Part shown: piece after piece, positions 8,356 through 19,802 of the stretch | How the letters are laid out: each line of letters opens with the position of its first letter | Numbering within the stretch: position 1 is the first letter of the stretch | DNA from: Nitrospirota bacterium | GTDB taxonomy: Bacteria > Nitrospirota > Thermodesulfovibrionia > Thermodesulfovibrionales > Dissulfurispiraceae | DNA length: 56,966 nt | Direction: 5' to 3' | Assembly: GCA_004321915.1 (NCBI GenBank) | Contig: SCQE01000036.1 | Location: 1 to 56,966, forward strand | Notes under the pieces: generated by a model | Told to the model about the DNA's origin: nothing | Database searches by the model: none | Seen by the model: only the letters and a program-made list of their open reading frames with translations | Position numbers and translations under genes: made by a program

Positions 8356-8721
8356 ATGGGGAAAAGTATTTTGATCGTTGACGACTCTGCATCCATGAGG
8401 CAGCTCGTTTCTTTTGCGTTGAAGGACGCGGGTTATGATGTGACAGCAGCCGTACACGGCAAGGATGCGCTCGAAAAACTGAACTCTGTCAAGGCCGAAA
8501 TGGTCATAACCGACCTGAACATGCCCGAAATGGACGGGATAGAGCTTATCAAGCAGATAAGGATGAAGCCCGGCTTCAAGTTTACGCCGGTGGTGATGCT
8601 TACAACGGAATCTCAGGACAGCAAAAAACAGGAGGGTAAGTCTGCGGGGGCAACAGGGTGGATAGTCAAGCCTTTCACCCCGGACCAGCTCCTCGGAGTG
8701 GTGCGGAAGTTCGTTAAATAA
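8356..8721 (+). CDS. cheY: Chemotaxis response regulator CheY
   Basis: The protein has 121 residues, the length of a standalone CheY. Phospho-acceptor Asp53 lies in VITDLNMPEMDG; the acidic pair is at 9-10, the Thr strand is MLTTES and the conserved Lys lies in WIVKPF. This form, MPEMDGIELIKQIR with TTESQDSKKQEGKSAGATGW, is typical of CheY proteins sitting next to cheA in non-enteric clusters. An AGGTG-type Shine-Dalgarno lies just upstream (near 8345-8352). It should receive phosphate from the CheA encoded two genes downstream and act on a flagellar motor, pilus or other output not seen here. Confidence 0.9.
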   Translation: MGKSILIVDDSASMRQLVSFALKDAGYDVTAAVHGKDALEKLNSVKAEMVITDLNMPEMDGIELIKQIRMKPGFKFTPVVMLTTESQDSKKQEGKSAGATGWIVKPFTPDQLLGVVRKFVK

Positions 8722-8739
8722 TAAATGAGGGTGAAAATT

Positions 8740-9099
8740 ATGGAATCTAAAATTGAAGAGAATAACGGAGAGAGAAGGGTTGTCCTGTCCGGCAGGGTCA
8801 ATATCGAGGACGCCCCGAAACTGAGGGACCTGCTGCTAGACTCATTGAAGAGTTCGGACAATGTTTCGGTCAATTTGAAAGACGCGGAAGATTTTGATCT
8901 CGCATGTCTGCAGGTGCTCTGCTCAGCCCATCATACCGCCGGCACAATGGGCAAGTCTTTTTCCATAGCAGACAGCTTTCCGGCAGCGTTGGAACAGACC
9001 GTAAACGAGTCGGGCCTGTTAAGGGACCACGGCTGCATGAACGATGTGACCCAGACCTGTATATGGGTTGAAAAGAAATGGAAGGAGCATAAGGCATGA
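8740..9099 (+). CDS. STAS-domain protein in the chemotaxis operon
   Basis: The protein has 119 residues with STAS-fold features: strand VVLSGRVNIEDAPKLRD, strand VSVNLKDAEDFDLACLQVL (the phosphorylatable Ser of anti-sigma antagonists is replaced by Asp/Leu here) and helix/strand FSIADSFPAALEQTV. It resembles SpoIIAA-like and toluene-tolerance-type STAS proteins. Start 8740 is preferred over 8725 because GAGGGTGA precedes it. Its stop overlaps the cheA start (ATGA), which suggests coupled translation and a stoichiometric role with CheA. Its function is not known. Confidence 0.75.
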   Translation: MESKIEENNGERRVVLSGRVNIEDAPKLRDLLLDSLKSSDNVSVNLKDAEDFDLACLQVLCSAHHTAGTMGKSFSIADSFPAALEQTVNESGLLRDHGCMNDVTQTCIWVEKKWKEHKA

Positions 9100-11186
9100 A
9101 CACCGACCAATGCAGGGAGACCTACAGAGAGGAGGCCTCGGAACTCCTTACCGAACTCGAAACCTCGCTGCTTGAACTCGAGGAATCGCCTGAAGACAAG
9201 GACCTGATAGGCCGCGTGTTCCGTGCCATGCACACCATAAAGGGTTCCGGAGCGATGTTCGGTTTCGATAATATAGCCAAGTTTACACATGAAGTCGAAA
9301 CGGTTTTCGATCAGGTGCGCAACGGTAAGCTGCCTGTAACAAAGAACCTTATCAACCTGACGCTCGATGCGCGCGACCAGATACGGGCCATGCTCGATGG
9401 GGGCAATGCCGCCGTTCCTGAAAAAGCGAGCGAGATCGTTGCAGGCCTGAAGGCATTACAGTCCGGGGGCGGGCCGGTCGCAAAACAGGAAATAAAGAGC
9501 GAGGCGAAGCAGGTCGATGTAATGAGCGGGCCGGTCACATATCGTATACGTTTCAAGCCCTCCTCAGACCTTTTTAAATCAGGGACGAACCCTATTAATC
9601 TTTTGAACGAGCTGAGGCAGCTTGGAGAGCATAAAATAGTGGCCCATACCACCTCCATACCGCTGCTCGGCGATCTGGACCCTGAATTGTGCTACACCTA
9701 CTGGGACATCATACTTACAACCGGAAGGGGCGAGAACGCGATAAAGGACGTGTTCATTTTTGTAGAGGACATGGCAGAAGTCAAGGTTGATGTGATCGAT
9801 GACGGCGGCAGTTTCGAAGAGGTCGAAAACAAAAAAATAGGGGAGATACTGTTAGAGAAGGGAGACCTTTCTTCAGGCGACCTGAAAAGAGTTTTAGGTT
9901 CGCAAAAGAGGGCGGGAGAACTGCTCATAGAGGCGGGCGTCGTAGACAGGGCCAAGGTGGAGGCAGCGCTTGTCGAACAGCAGCATCTGAAGGAAGTCCG
10001 TGATAAGCGTGAAAAAGCCGAGACCGCAACCAGCATCCGTGTTCCGTCCGAAAAACTGGACATGCTTGTCAATCTGGTCGGTGAACTGGTCACTGTGCAG
10101 GCACGGCTCAGCCAAACCGCCATAAGCCAGAATGAGTCTTCCCTGCTCTCTATTTCCGAAGAGGTCGAAAGGCTGACATGGGAACTGCGCGATCAGACCA
10201 TGAATATCCGTCTGCTGCCGATAGGCACCACCTTCAGCAAGTTCAAGCGGTTGGTGAGAGACCTTTCGAGAGACCTCGGCAAGGTGGTCGAGCTTACCAC
10301 GTCCGGCGCAGAGACAGAGCTGGACAAAACGGTCATCGAAAAACTTAACGACCCCTTGGTGCATCTCATAAGGAACAGCCTAGACCATGGTGTAGAGCTG
10401 CCCGAAGAACGTGAAAAAGATGGTAAGCCCCGCTCAGGCACCATACATCTTTCTGCTGCGCATTCCGGGGCCCAAGTGTTGATAGAGATAGCGGATGACG
10501 GCAAGGGGCTCGATCCCGAGGTGATCCGTAAAAAGGGAGTAGAGAAGGGCCTTATTTCCGCCGACGCAGAGCTTTCCGAGAAAGAGATATTTGCCTTGAT
10601 ACTTGCGCCCGGTTTTTCGACGGCAAAAACCGTTACGAGCGTGTCCGGCAGGGGCGTGGGCATGGATGTCGTAAAGCGGGCCATTGACGAGTTGAGGGGC
10701 ACTATAGAGATTACGAGTTGGAAAGGGCAGGGCACGACCATCTCGCTGAAATTACCTCTCACCTTGGCGATAATAGACGGTCTTCTGGTCAAGATAGGCG
10801 ACGGGTATTTCGTCCTTACGCTCTCGTCCGTTGAGGAATGCGTGGAATTGACCAAGAAGGATGTCGAATCGTCACACGGCAGGAATATAGCTAATGTGCG
10901 CGGCCAGATAATCCCATACATAAGATTGAGGGAAGAATTCAACATCACCGGCAAAAGGCCCGGGATCGAGCAGATAGTCATAACCGCAACGGATTCCGGA
11001 AGGGTGGGTTTTGTGGTCGACCAAGTGGTGGGCGAACACCAGACCGTAATAAAATCACTCGGCAGGTTTTACAAGAATGTCGAAGGTCTTTCGGGCGCTA
11101 CGATATTGGGAGACGGAACAGTAGCGCTTATTTTGGACGTGGCTAAATTATACGAGAAGGCCGAGATATCCGAAACAGCCTCATAA
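9096..11186 (+). CDS. cheA: Chemotaxis histidine kinase CheA
   Basis: The protein has 696 residues. The P1 Hpt domain carries phospho-His46 in RAMHTIKGSGAM. A P2-like region (~175-240) is followed by two tandem ~25-residue units, GEILLEKGDLSSGDL and GELLIEAGVVDRAKV (~245-300), which resemble the N-terminal repeats of GspE/MshE proteins. P3 dimerisation (~315-380), P4 ATPase (HLIRNSLDHGVE N-box; DDGKGL; SGRGVGMDVV) and the P5 CheW-like domain (~555-690, ending before residue 696) complete the enzyme. It should phosphorylate the CheY, CheB and receiver proteins of this operon under MCP and CheW control. Confidence 0.95.
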   Translation: MNTDQCRETYREEASELLTELETSLLELEESPEDKDLIGRVFRAMHTIKGSGAMFGFDNIAKFTHEVETVFDQVRNGKLPVTKNLINLTLDARDQIRAMLDGGNAAVPEKASEIVAGLKALQSGGGPVAKQEIKSEAKQVDVMSGPVTYRIRFKPSSDLFKSGTNPINLLNELRQLGEHKIVAHTTSIPLLGDLDPELCYTYWDIILTTGRGENAIKDVFIFVEDMAEVKVDVIDDGGSFEEVENKKIGEILLEKGDLSSGDLKRVLGSQKRAGELLIEAGVVDRAKVEAALVEQQHLKEVRDKREKAETATSIRVPSEKLDMLVNLVGELVTVQARLSQTAISQNESSLLSISEEVERLTWELRDQTMNIRLLPIGTTFSKFKRLVRDLSRDLGKVVELTTSGAETELDKTVIEKLNDPLVHLIRNSLDHGVELPEEREKDGKPRSGTIHLSAAHSGAQVLIEIADDGKGLDPEVIRKKGVEKGLISADAELSEKEIFALILAPGFSTAKTVTSVSGRGVGMDVVKRAIDELRGTIEITSWKGQGTTISLKLPLTLAIIDGLLVKIGDGYFVLTLSSVEECVELTKKDVESSHGRNIANVRGQIIPYIRLREEFNITGKRPGIEQIVITATDSGRVGFVVDQVVGEHQTVIKSLGRFYKNVEGLSGATILGDGTVALILDVAKLYEKAEISETAS

Positions 11187-11219
11187 AAACAGCTCTACAA
11201 AATAAAAGGAGGACGGACA

Positions 11220-11285
11220 TTGGAAAAACTGCATTATGTAATCTCATGTGTCAAGTTTAAAAAAATAATGGAGGGAAGACGATGA
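11220..11285 (+). CDS. Possible 21-residue leader ORF coupled to the downstream MCP
   Basis: A strong Shine-Dalgarno (AAAGGAGG, 11205-11212) precedes TTG at 11220 with suitable spacing. The frame runs 21 codons ([20 protein letters not shown]...) and its TGA overlaps the ATG of the next MCP gene (ATGA). The MCP has its own GGAGGGAAG site inside this frame. It may be translated and couple the two genes, or the first Shine-Dalgarno may be a leftover. I recognise no family. Confidence 0.3.
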   Translation: MEKLHYVISCVKFKKIMEGRR

Positions 11286-12979
11286 TCAAGAACATGAAGA
11301 TCGGAAGCAAAATGGGAATAGGATTCGGGGTGTTACTTGCTCTGTTTTGCGTGGCTGTGGCTGTTTCTTATTCGTTTCTTAACGCAGCGGACAACAATGC
11401 AAAACAGGTACAAAAAGAATCACTGCCGTTTCTTATGCGTGCTTTTGAGATAGACGTCAATGTTACAAAGGTATCGGAGAGCCTTACGGACGCTGCCCTG
11501 ACCCATAATCTGGATGGAGTCAAGGAGGCTGATAAGGCCGCCGCTACGGTAAAACATGATCTCTCTCTCTTCAGGGATATGTTTAGATCGGAGCAAAATA
11601 CGAACGGGCTCAAAGAGGTAGAAGAGATGGAAAAGTCTTTCGATTCTTTTTTATCCGCAGGTAAAAAAATGGTAAATGTTTTTGTGTCCAAGGGACAAGC
11701 AGAAGGCAATAAGATCATGTCCGAATTCGACAAGGACAGGGAGCGGCTGTTGGGAGAGGTCGAAAAATTTCAGAAAGAACAGGAAGCCGAGGCAAATACA
11801 GCTACTGCCGGGGTCGAAAAAGCTATCGTCAAGGTCAAAACCGTATTGGTCTCATTAGGCATAACAGCGCTTATCATAGGCGTTTTTGTGGCAATATTTA
11901 TAACGAGAAACATAACGAGACCCATTACAGAGGGCGTGTCTGTGGCCAACGCGTTGGCAGACGGCGATTTACGAGTAAGCATCGAAGTAAAGAGCGGGGA
12001 CGAGACTGGGCAGTTATTGGCGGCGATGAAGAACATGGTGGACAAGCTGAAGGGGATAGTAACGGACGTGAAATCAGCCTCCGATAATGTGGCCTCGGGG
12101 AGCCAGCAGTTGAGCGCCAGTTCGGAAGAGATGTCGCAGGGTGCGACCGAGCAGGCGGCAGCAGCGGAAGAGGCGTCCTCGAGCATGGAGCAGATGAGCT
12201 CCAATATAAAGCAGAATGCGGACAACGCGCAGCAGACCGAAAAGATAGCGTCCAAATCCGCCGTCGACGCGAGAGAGGGCGGCAAATCCGTAGCAGAGAC
12301 CGTAAAGGCGATGAAAGATATAGCAGGCAAGATATCCATAATCGAAGAGATAGCGAGGCAGACGAACCTGCTTGCCCTGAATGCCGCGATAGAGGCCGCG
12401 AGGGCGGGAGAGCACGGCAAGGGATTTGCAGTTGTTGCCTCTGAAGTCAGGAAGCTTGCAGAGAGAAGCCAGTCTGCGGCAGCGGAGATAAGCCATCTCT
12501 CGACCACCAGCGTACAGGTTGCGGAGAAGGCGGGAGAAATGCTCGGCAAGCTGGTGCCGGACATACAGCGTACGGCTGAACTGGTGCAGGAGATAAGCGC
12601 GGCATCGGCGGAGCAGAACACAGGGGCTGAGCAGATAAACAAGGCCATACAACAGCTGGATCAGGTGATACAGCAGAACGCATCAGCGTCTGAAGAGATG
12701 GCGTCGACAGCTGAAGAACTCTCTTCGCAGGCGGAGCAGTTACAGCACAGCATATCGTTCTTCAAGATCGACGATAACGGAAGCGGCAGAAGGGTCGCAT
12801 CTTCCGCGCCGAGACCTGCCGCAAAACATATGCAGATAGCGCACAAACCGGCAAAGACGGGGCAGACAGCGCCTAAGCCTGCTGCAGCTTCGAGAAGGGC
12901 AACGGACAGCGGGGTTGCGCTGGACCTCGGTGGAAGCGGCAGCACCGACAAACACGACGAAGAGTTCGAGAAATTCTGA
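11282..12979 (+). CDS. Methyl-accepting chemotaxis protein
   Basis: The protein has 565 residues. TM1 is about 11-31; a helical periplasmic domain follows (32-187, four-helix-bundle type, rich in Lys/Glu); TM2 is about 188-209; a HAMP domain (~210-265, [20 protein letters not shown]) leads into the signalling domain with tip motif [21 protein letters not shown] flexible Pro/Ala-rich tail (from ~495) carries no obvious CheR-binding pentapeptide at the very end, which reads EEFEKF. The ATG has GGAGGGAAG upstream. Located between cheA and cheW, it is probably the dedicated receptor of this cluster; the ligand is unknown. Confidence 0.92.
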   Translation: MIKNMKIGSKMGIGFGVLLALFCVAVAVSYSFLNAADNNAKQVQKESLPFLMRAFEIDVNVTKVSESLTDAALTHNLDGVKEADKAAATVKHDLSLFRDMFRSEQNTNGLKEVEEMEKSFDSFLSAGKKMVNVFVSKGQAEGNKIMSEFDKDRERLLGEVEKFQKEQEAEANTATAGVEKAIVKVKTVLVSLGITALIIGVFVAIFITRNITRPITEGVSVANALADGDLRVSIEVKSGDETGQLLAAMKNMVDKLKGIVTDVKSASDNVASGSQQLSASSEEMSQGATEQAAAAEEASSSMEQMSSNIKQNADNAQQTEKIASKSAVDAREGGKSVAETVKAMKDIAGKISIIEEIARQTNLLALNAAIEAARAGEHGKGFAVVASEVRKLAERSQSAAAEISHLSTTSVQVAEKAGEMLGKLVPDIQRTAELVQEISAASAEQNTGAEQINKAIQQLDQVIQQNASASEEMASTAEELSSQAEQLQHSISFFKIDDNGSGRRVASSAPRPAAKHMQIAHKPAKTGQTAPKPAAASRRATDSGVALDLGGSGSTDKHDEEFEKF

Positions 12980-12994
12980 TAAAGGGAGGCAACT

Positions 12995-13486
12995 ATGTCA
13001 GTATCTACGATAACAGAGACGACGCAGTACCTCACCTTTAAACTGGCCAGCGAGTTGTTTGCGCTTGACATAAGCAAGGTGCGCGAAGTATTGGATTTTA
13101 CCACGGTCACCAAAGTGCCGCAGACGCCCGATTTTATGCGGGGAGTGATAAACCTGAGGGGCAGTGTGGTGCCTGTGGTGGACATGAAGCTGAAATTCGG
13201 AATGAGCATGACCGAAAAGACGGTGAACACCTGCATCATAATTGTGGAAGTTACAATAGACAACGAGACGACCATTTTAGGGGCGTTGGCTGATTCGGTG
13301 CAGGAGGTTATAGACATCGAGGCCGAACAGATACAGCCTGCGCCTAAGATAGGGACAAGACTCAGGACAGACTTTATCAAGGGAATGGGCAAGCACAACG
13401 ATCAGTTCATCATGATCCTAGACATAAACAAGGTGTTCTCGGTCGATGAGCTTGCGACCCTTCAGGATTCCACAGGCCCGGCCTGA
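12995..13486 (+). CDS. cheW: Chemotaxis adaptor CheW
   Basis: The protein has 163 residues and a CheW fold throughout: QYLTFKLASELFALDISKVREV near the N-terminus, the RGVINLRGSVVPVVDMK block that marks the family, and a C-terminal FIKGMGKHNDQFIMILDI strand. It links MCP tips to the P5 domain of CheA. AAAGGGAGGC lies 10 bases upstream of the start. It sits directly between the MCP and cheR. Confidence 0.94.
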   Translation: MSVSTITETTQYLTFKLASELFALDISKVREVLDFTTVTKVPQTPDFMRGVINLRGSVVPVVDMKLKFGMSMTEKTVNTCIIIVEVTIDNETTILGALADSVQEVIDIEAEQIQPAPKIGTRLRTDFIKGMGKHNDQFIMILDINKVFSVDELATLQDSTGPA

Positions 13487-13508
13487 TATCTATCGGGTGG
13501 AAGTCGAT

Positions 13509-14386
13509 ATGAGAGATGCGCAGAAAGATATACGGGACGCGGCCCTAAGCTCGCGTCCCGCAGGCATGGACGATAAGGATTTTCATCGCCTGAGCTGTTT
13601 CATAGAAGAGGAATGCGGCATCAAGATGCCCCCCTCAAAGAAGGTGATGCTGGAATCACGCCTTCAAAAGAGGTTGCGCATGCACGGCATACAGACCTTC
13701 AAGGAATATTGCGATTTCCTGTTCAGTCCGGAAGGCACGCAGCAGGAAATGGTCCATATGATAGACGTTGTTACCACCAACAAGACCGATTTTTTCCGCG
13801 AGCCCGGACATTTCGAATACCTTGCCAATAAGGTGCTGCCCGAACTCTGCTCAGGGCGGGCTGCTATTGCTAGGACCTTTATGGTCTGGAGCGCGGGGTG
13901 TTCGACGGGTGAGGAGCCTTATACCCTTACCATGGTATTAAGCGAGTTCAAAGAGAAGAGCCCTGACTTTAAATTTATGATACTTGCGACCGACATTTCG
14001 ACCCGGGTGCTCGATGCCGCGCGTTACGGGGTCTATGATGAAGAGACTGTAGGGCCTGTGCCGTTCGAAATGAAGCGAAAATATTTATTGAGAAGCAAAG
14101 ACCGTTCTAAAGGGCTTGTCCGCATAATCCCGGAGCTGCGCTCCCTAGTAAGGTTCAGGAGACTGAACTTTATGGAGGGTGATTTCGGGATGAGAGAGCC
14201 GATGGATATCATATTTTGCAGGAATGTAATAATTTATTTTGACAGAAAAACGCAGGAGAACCTCATAAACCGTTTCTGTAAACATATGCGTCCGGGAGGT
14301 CATCTCTTTTTGGGACACTCCGAGACGATCAACGGGCTCAACGTGCCGCTCGTACAGGTCGCGCCCACGGTCTATCGAAGGCCCTG

Positions 14387-14387
<1 letters not shown>
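13509..14387 (+). CDS. cheR: Chemotaxis protein methyltransferase CheR
   Basis: The protein has 292 residues. An N-terminal helical domain (~18-90) precedes a Rossmann methyltransferase domain with SAM-binding WSAGCSTGEEPYTL, the segment ILATDISTRVLDAARYGVY, and IIFCRNVIIYFDRKTQ. It methylates glutamates of MCPs using S-adenosylmethionine. Start 13509 is chosen because GGGTGGA lies 7-8 bases upstream; a start at 13446 would overlap cheW by 41 bp and add residues unlike the family. The last base of its stop is the first base of cheD. Confidence 0.93.
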
Positions 14388-15984
<1,597 letters not shown>

Positions 15985-16253
15985 ACTTCAAATGTATTTG
16001 TTAATATCTGCAAGTCACATTGAGCCGTAGTGCATATTCTTGCATGCATTACCAATGCTGAACTGCAATATAATGCAGTGTCTCTTTTCCCGATCTCTTT
16101 AAAAACAACAAGTTCAAGATAGTAATCCTTCAGGCATATCTCTTGCAAACGTATAAGTCTGTTCAGGTCAAAGCCTGAAAAAATAATAAAAAGCAGGACG
16201 AGAGTTCTCTGTGGTTTATTTTTTTACAATACGATAAAACAGGAGGAATTCAT
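15985..16253. other. Intergenic region between the chemotaxis and methylcitrate operons
   Basis: No gene is seen. The region holds several TGCA-containing words, including a 6-bp-arm inverted repeat at 16062-16079 that encloses TATAAT, and a weak hairpin near 16163-16180 (TTCAGG/CCTGAA) followed by A-rich sequence. The prpB ribosome-binding site (AGGAGG) is at its right end. Confidence 0.45.
16062..16079 (+). promoter_or_regulatory. Possible operator over a -10 element for the methylcitrate operon
   Basis: ACTGCA-ATATAA-TGCAGT is a perfect inverted repeat that contains a consensus TATAAT (16069-16074). TGCAT occurs twice more just upstream. A matching -35 box is not clear, so the promoter would need activation or an extended contact. 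A dyad over the -10 would suit a repressor. No regulator gene is adjacent. Confidence 0.35.
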
Positions 16254-17132
16254 ATGAGTCAGGGGACCCGTTTCAGAGAGGCGGTCAAGAATGAAAAGCC
16301 GCTTCAGGTCGTAGGGGCGATCAACGCATATGCCGCGCGTCTCGCGGAGCGCACAGGTTTTAAGGCCCTTTATCTGTCGGGCGGCGGCGTTGCCGCAAGC
16401 TCGTTAGGGGTGCCGGATCTGGGCATAAGCGCTTTGGATGATGTGCTCACAGACCTGGACCGCATAACCGATGTGACGGAACTTCCGGTCCTTGTCGATA
16501 TCGATACGGGGTGGGGCGGGGCCTTCAACATAGCTCGCGCCATCAAAGCCATGATCAAGGCGGGCGCAGGGGCTGTGCATATCGAAGATCAGGTGCAGGC
16601 AAAGCGTTGCGGCCATCGTCCGGGCAAAGCGATAGTAAGCAAGGATGAGATGGTCGACAGGATCAAGGCTGCTGTTGACGCTATAACGGACCCCGAATTT
16701 GTGATAATGGCCCGGACCGATGCTTTGGCTGTCGAAGGGTTGCAGTCTGCCATAGACAGGGCCTGCGCATGCGTCGAGGCCGGAGCGGACATGATATTCC
16801 CGGAGGCGATGACGGATTTGTCGATGTACAAGCAGTTTGCGGCTGCGGTCAAGGTCCCTGTTCTCGCAAACATCACCGAGTTCGGCTCCACCCCGTTATA
16901 CACGGTCGAAGAATTGAGGGCTTCCGATGTATCTCTCGTGCTTTATCCTCTCTCAGCTTTTCGCGCTATGAGCAAGGCTGCGCTTGAGGTGTACGGAGCT
17001 ATCCGCAGGGACGGTTCGCAGAAGTGTGTGGTGGATATGATGCAGACGCGGTCCGAACTTTATGATTATCTCGATTATCATGCTTTTGAAAAAAAACTCG
17101 ATGAGATATTTTCTAAGGAGGAAAAGAAATGA
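16254..17132 (+). CDS. prpB: Methylisocitrate lyase PrpB
   Basis: The protein has 292 residues, the usual length. The catalytic loop KRCGH (117-121, Cys119) distinguishes the isocitrate-lyase/PEP-mutase superfamily member PrpB; the metal-binding region VDIDTGWG (81-88) and IEDQ (110-113) are present. It cleaves 2-methylisocitrate to pyruvate and succinate, the last step of the 2-methylcitrate cycle. A strong AGGAGG precedes the ATG. Its stop overlaps the prpC start. Confidence 0.93.
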   Translation: MSQGTRFREAVKNEKPLQVVGAINAYAARLAERTGFKALYLSGGGVAASSLGVPDLGISALDDVLTDLDRITDVTELPVLVDIDTGWGGAFNIARAIKAMIKAGAGAVHIEDQVQAKRCGHRPGKAIVSKDEMVDRIKAAVDAITDPEFVIMARTDALAVEGLQSAIDRACACVEAGADMIFPEAMTDLSMYKQFAAAVKVPVLANITEFGSTPLYTVEELRASDVSLVLYPLSAFRAMSKAALEVYGAIRRDGSQKCVVDMMQTRSELYDYLDYHAFEKKLDEIFSKEEKK

Positions 17133-18301
17133 GCAAAGAAGTCGAAATGATAAGCACGAAAGTAAAAAAATCCGTGGCCCTGTCAGGCGTGATAGCAGGA
17201 AACACGGCGGTCTGCACGGTCGGGCGCACAGGAAACGATCTGCATTACCGCGGCTACGATATAGTGGAACTCGCAACACATGCGACCTTTGAGGAGGTGG
17301 CGCACCTTCTTGTTCATGACGAACTGCCGTCGGCATCCGATCTGAAGGAATATATAAGAAAGCTGAAGGGCCTGAGGGGTATTCCGGTAAATCTCCGCCA
17401 GACGCTTGAACAGATACCTGCGTCCGCACATCCGATGGATGTTCTGAGGACAGCCTGTTCCATGTTGGGCTGCGTGCTGCCCGAAAAGGACGACAGGAAC
17501 ATTCAGGGCACGCGCGACATTATAGACCGGATAATAGCTTCGTTCGGTTCGGTGCTGATGTACTGGTGGCACTTCAGCCAGAGCGGAAAGAGGATAGAGG
17601 TTGAGACGGACGACGAGACAATAGCAGGCCATATACTGCATATGCTGCACGGCAGGAAACCCTCGCCTATACAGGAACGCGCGCTCGACCAGTCTCTGAT
17701 ACTTTATGCCGAGCACGAATTTGCGGCCTCCACCTTTGCGGCACGCGTTATTACCGGCACCCTGTCCGATGTTTATTCGTCCATAACCGGCGCGATAGGC
17801 ACTCTGCGCGGGCCGAAACACGGCGGCGCAAACGAAGCGGCGTATGAGATACAGAGACGCTATAAAACTCCTGACGAAGCTGAATCCGATATCAAGGCGA
17901 GGGTCGCGAATAAAGAGATAATCATAGGGTTCGGTCACCCGGTTTATACGGTAAGCGATCCCCGTAATCCGATAATAAAAGAGATCGCCAAGAACCTTTG
18001 CAGCGAAGGCGACAATATGAATCTTTTCGCGATAGCCGACCGTCTTGAGACGGTGATGAAACGCGAAAAGAACATGTTCCCGAACCTCGACTGGTACTCG
18101 GCTGTTTCGTACCATATGATGGGTGTGCCGACCGCTCTGTTCACGCCGCTGTTCGTTATTTCCCGCTCTGCGGGGTGGGGCGCGCACATTATCGAACAGA
18201 GAATGGACAATAAAATAATCAGGCCGTCCGCAAACTATATCGGCGAGGAAGACCGCAGGTTTGTGCCGCTGATAGACAGGAAGCGAGACGAAGGCGTATA
18301 G
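17129..18301 (+). CDS. prpC: 2-methylcitrate synthase (citrate synthase family)
   Basis: The protein has 390 residues, the short bacterial type II-like form. Citrate synthase landmarks are [13 protein letters not shown] with a catalytic His, the [13 protein letters not shown] block with the second His, and [14 protein letters not shown] with Arg and substrate contacts. The segment [13 protein letters not shown] is typical of methylcitrate and citrate synthases in prp operons. It condenses propionyl-CoA with oxaloacetate. Sequence alone cannot exclude acetyl-CoA use, but flanking by prpB and prpD makes the propionate role likely. Start ATG 17129 overlaps the prpB stop (ATGA). Confidence 0.9.
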   Translation: MSKEVEMISTKVKKSVALSGVIAGNTAVCTVGRTGNDLHYRGYDIVELATHATFEEVAHLLVHDELPSASDLKEYIRKLKGLRGIPVNLRQTLEQIPASAHPMDVLRTACSMLGCVLPEKDDRNIQGTRDIIDRIIASFGSVLMYWWHFSQSGKRIEVETDDETIAGHILHMLHGRKPSPIQERALDQSLILYAEHEFAASTFAARVITGTLSDVYSSITGAIGTLRGPKHGGANEAAYEIQRRYKTPDEAESDIKARVANKEIIIGFGHPVYTVSDPRNPIIKEIAKNLCSEGDNMNLFAIADRLETVMKREKNMFPNLDWYSAVSYHMMGVPTALFTPLFVISRSAGWGAHIIEQRMDNKIIRPSANYIGEEDRRFVPLIDRKRDEGV

Positions 18302-18350
18302 GCAATATGCAGGGGGCAATGAAAATACAAATTATGAAAGAGGTGTATGC

Positions 18351-19802
18351 ATGAGTTCTCATATTTCAAATGTTCGTCCTGACCCTGATAAGGTCTTGGT
18401 CGATATAGCGGATTATGTTTGTGACTATGTGATTAATTCCGACGAGGCGTACGAGACTGCGCGGTTCTGTCTCATGGATACGTTGGGCTGCGGTCTTGAG
18501 GCCTTGGGGTATCCTGCCTGCACAAAGCTTTTGGGGCCTATAGTCCCGGGCACTATCGTGCCGAACGGCGCTAAGGTGCCCGGCACGCAGTTTCAACTCG
18601 ATCCTGTTCAAGCGGCCTTTAATCTGGGCGCGCTTGTGCGCTGGCTCGATTTCAACGACACATGGCTTGCAGCGGAATGGGGGCATCCGTCCGACAATCT
18701 CGGCGGCATTCTTGCGCTGGCCGATTATCTTTCACGCAAGGCCGTGGCTGAAGGCAGGAAACCGCTTACGATGAAGGCGGTGCTGGAGGCGATGATCAAA
18801 GCGCATGAGATACAGGGTGTGATAGCTCTCGAAAACGCCTTTAACAGGGTGGGGCTGGACCATGTGGTCTTGGTCAAGGTCGCCACTACGGCTGTTGCCG
18901 CAAGAATGCTCGGCTGCACTAAGGATGAGGTCATCGATGCCGTATCTCACGCGTGGGTCGACGGTCAGTCTCTCCGCACTTACCGTCATGCGCCTAACAC
19001 CGGATCCCGCAAATCGTGGGCTGCGGGTGATGCAACAGCGCGCGGAGTGAGGCTGGCGCTTATGGCGCAGAAAGGCGAGATGGGTATTCCGGGAGCGCTC
19101 ACAGCAAAAGGCTGGGGTTTTTACGACTCTTTGTTTAGGGGCAATGAGTTCAAGTTTCAGCGTTCTTACGGTTCTTATGTCATGGAGCATGTGCTTTTTA
19201 AGATATCGTTCCCTGCCGAATTTCATTCACAGACCTCGGTCGAATGCGCTATGACTATTCATGCGAAGCTGAAGGCGATGGGCAAGACCCCGGATGATAT
19301 AAAAAAGATATCTATCCGCACGCACGAGGCCGCAATACGGATAATCGATAAAAAAGGTCCGCTCAACAATCCTGCGGACAGGGACCACTGCATCCAATAT
19401 ATGGTCGCTGTCCCTATTATCTTCGGTCGCCTTACGGCGGCGGATTATGAGGACAGCGTTGCTTCCGACCCGCGTATAGATGCGTTGCGCGACAGGATAA
19501 CCTGTGTCGAAGACAAGCAGTTCACTAAGGATTACCACGATCCTGATAAGCGTTCCATAGCCAACGGTCTGACCGTAGAGCTGAACGATGGGACTGTGAT
19601 GGATGAGGTTGTCGTCGAATATCCTATAGGCCATCGCCGCCGCCGTGCCGAAGGCATGCCTGTCCTTGTCGAAAAGTTCAGGACTAACCTTGCGCGCCGC
19701 TTCCCCGTAAAACAGCAGAGGGCGATACTTGATGTCTGTTTGGACCGTAAGGCCCTTGACGGAATTCCTGTGAACGAGTTTGTAGATCTGTTCGTTATAT
19801 GA
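18351..19802 (+). CDS. prpD: 2-methylcitrate dehydratase PrpD
   Basis: The protein has 483 residues, matching the MmgE/PrpD family. Recognisable blocks are [58 protein letters not shown] and [12 protein letters not shown]. It dehydrates 2-methylcitrate to 2-methyl-cis-aconitate without an iron-sulfur cluster. GAGGTG lies upstream of the ATG. The stop overlaps the acnA start by 4 bp, so the pair is probably coupled: PrpD makes the intermediate that an aconitase-type enzyme rehydrates. Confidence 0.93.
   Translation: MSSHISNVRPDPDKVLVDIADYVCDYVINSDEAYETARFCLMDTLGCGLEALGYPACTKLLGPIVPGTIVPNGAKVPGTQFQLDPVQAAFNLGALVRWLDFNDTWLAAEWGHPSDNLGGILALADYLSRKAVAEGRKPLTMKAVLEAMIKAHEIQGVIALENAFNRVGLDHVVLVKVATTAVAARMLGCTKDEVIDAVSHAWVDGQSLRTYRHAPNTGSRKSWAAGDATARGVRLALMAQKGEMGIPGALTAKGWGFYDSLFRGNEFKFQRSYGSYVMEHVLFKISFPAEFHSQTSVECAMTIHAKLKAMGKTPDDIKKISIRTHEAAIRIIDKKGPLNNPADRDHCIQYMVAVPIIFGRLTAADYEDSVASDPRIDALRDRITCVEDKQFTKDYHDPDKRSIANGLTVELNDGTVMDEVVVEYPIGHRRRRAEGMPVLVEKFRTNLARRFPVKQQRAILDVCLDRKALDGIPVNEFVDLFVI

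Noticed and set aside
16028-16050. Possible sigma-54 promoter upstream of prpB (TGCATATTCTTGCA)
   Set aside because: The -12-like TTGCA is present, but the GG at -24 is missing at the required spacing.
17183-18319. Long minus-strand open frame (378 codons) opposite prpC
   Set aside because: It is antisense to a well-supported citrate-synthase-family gene and has no recognisable motif.
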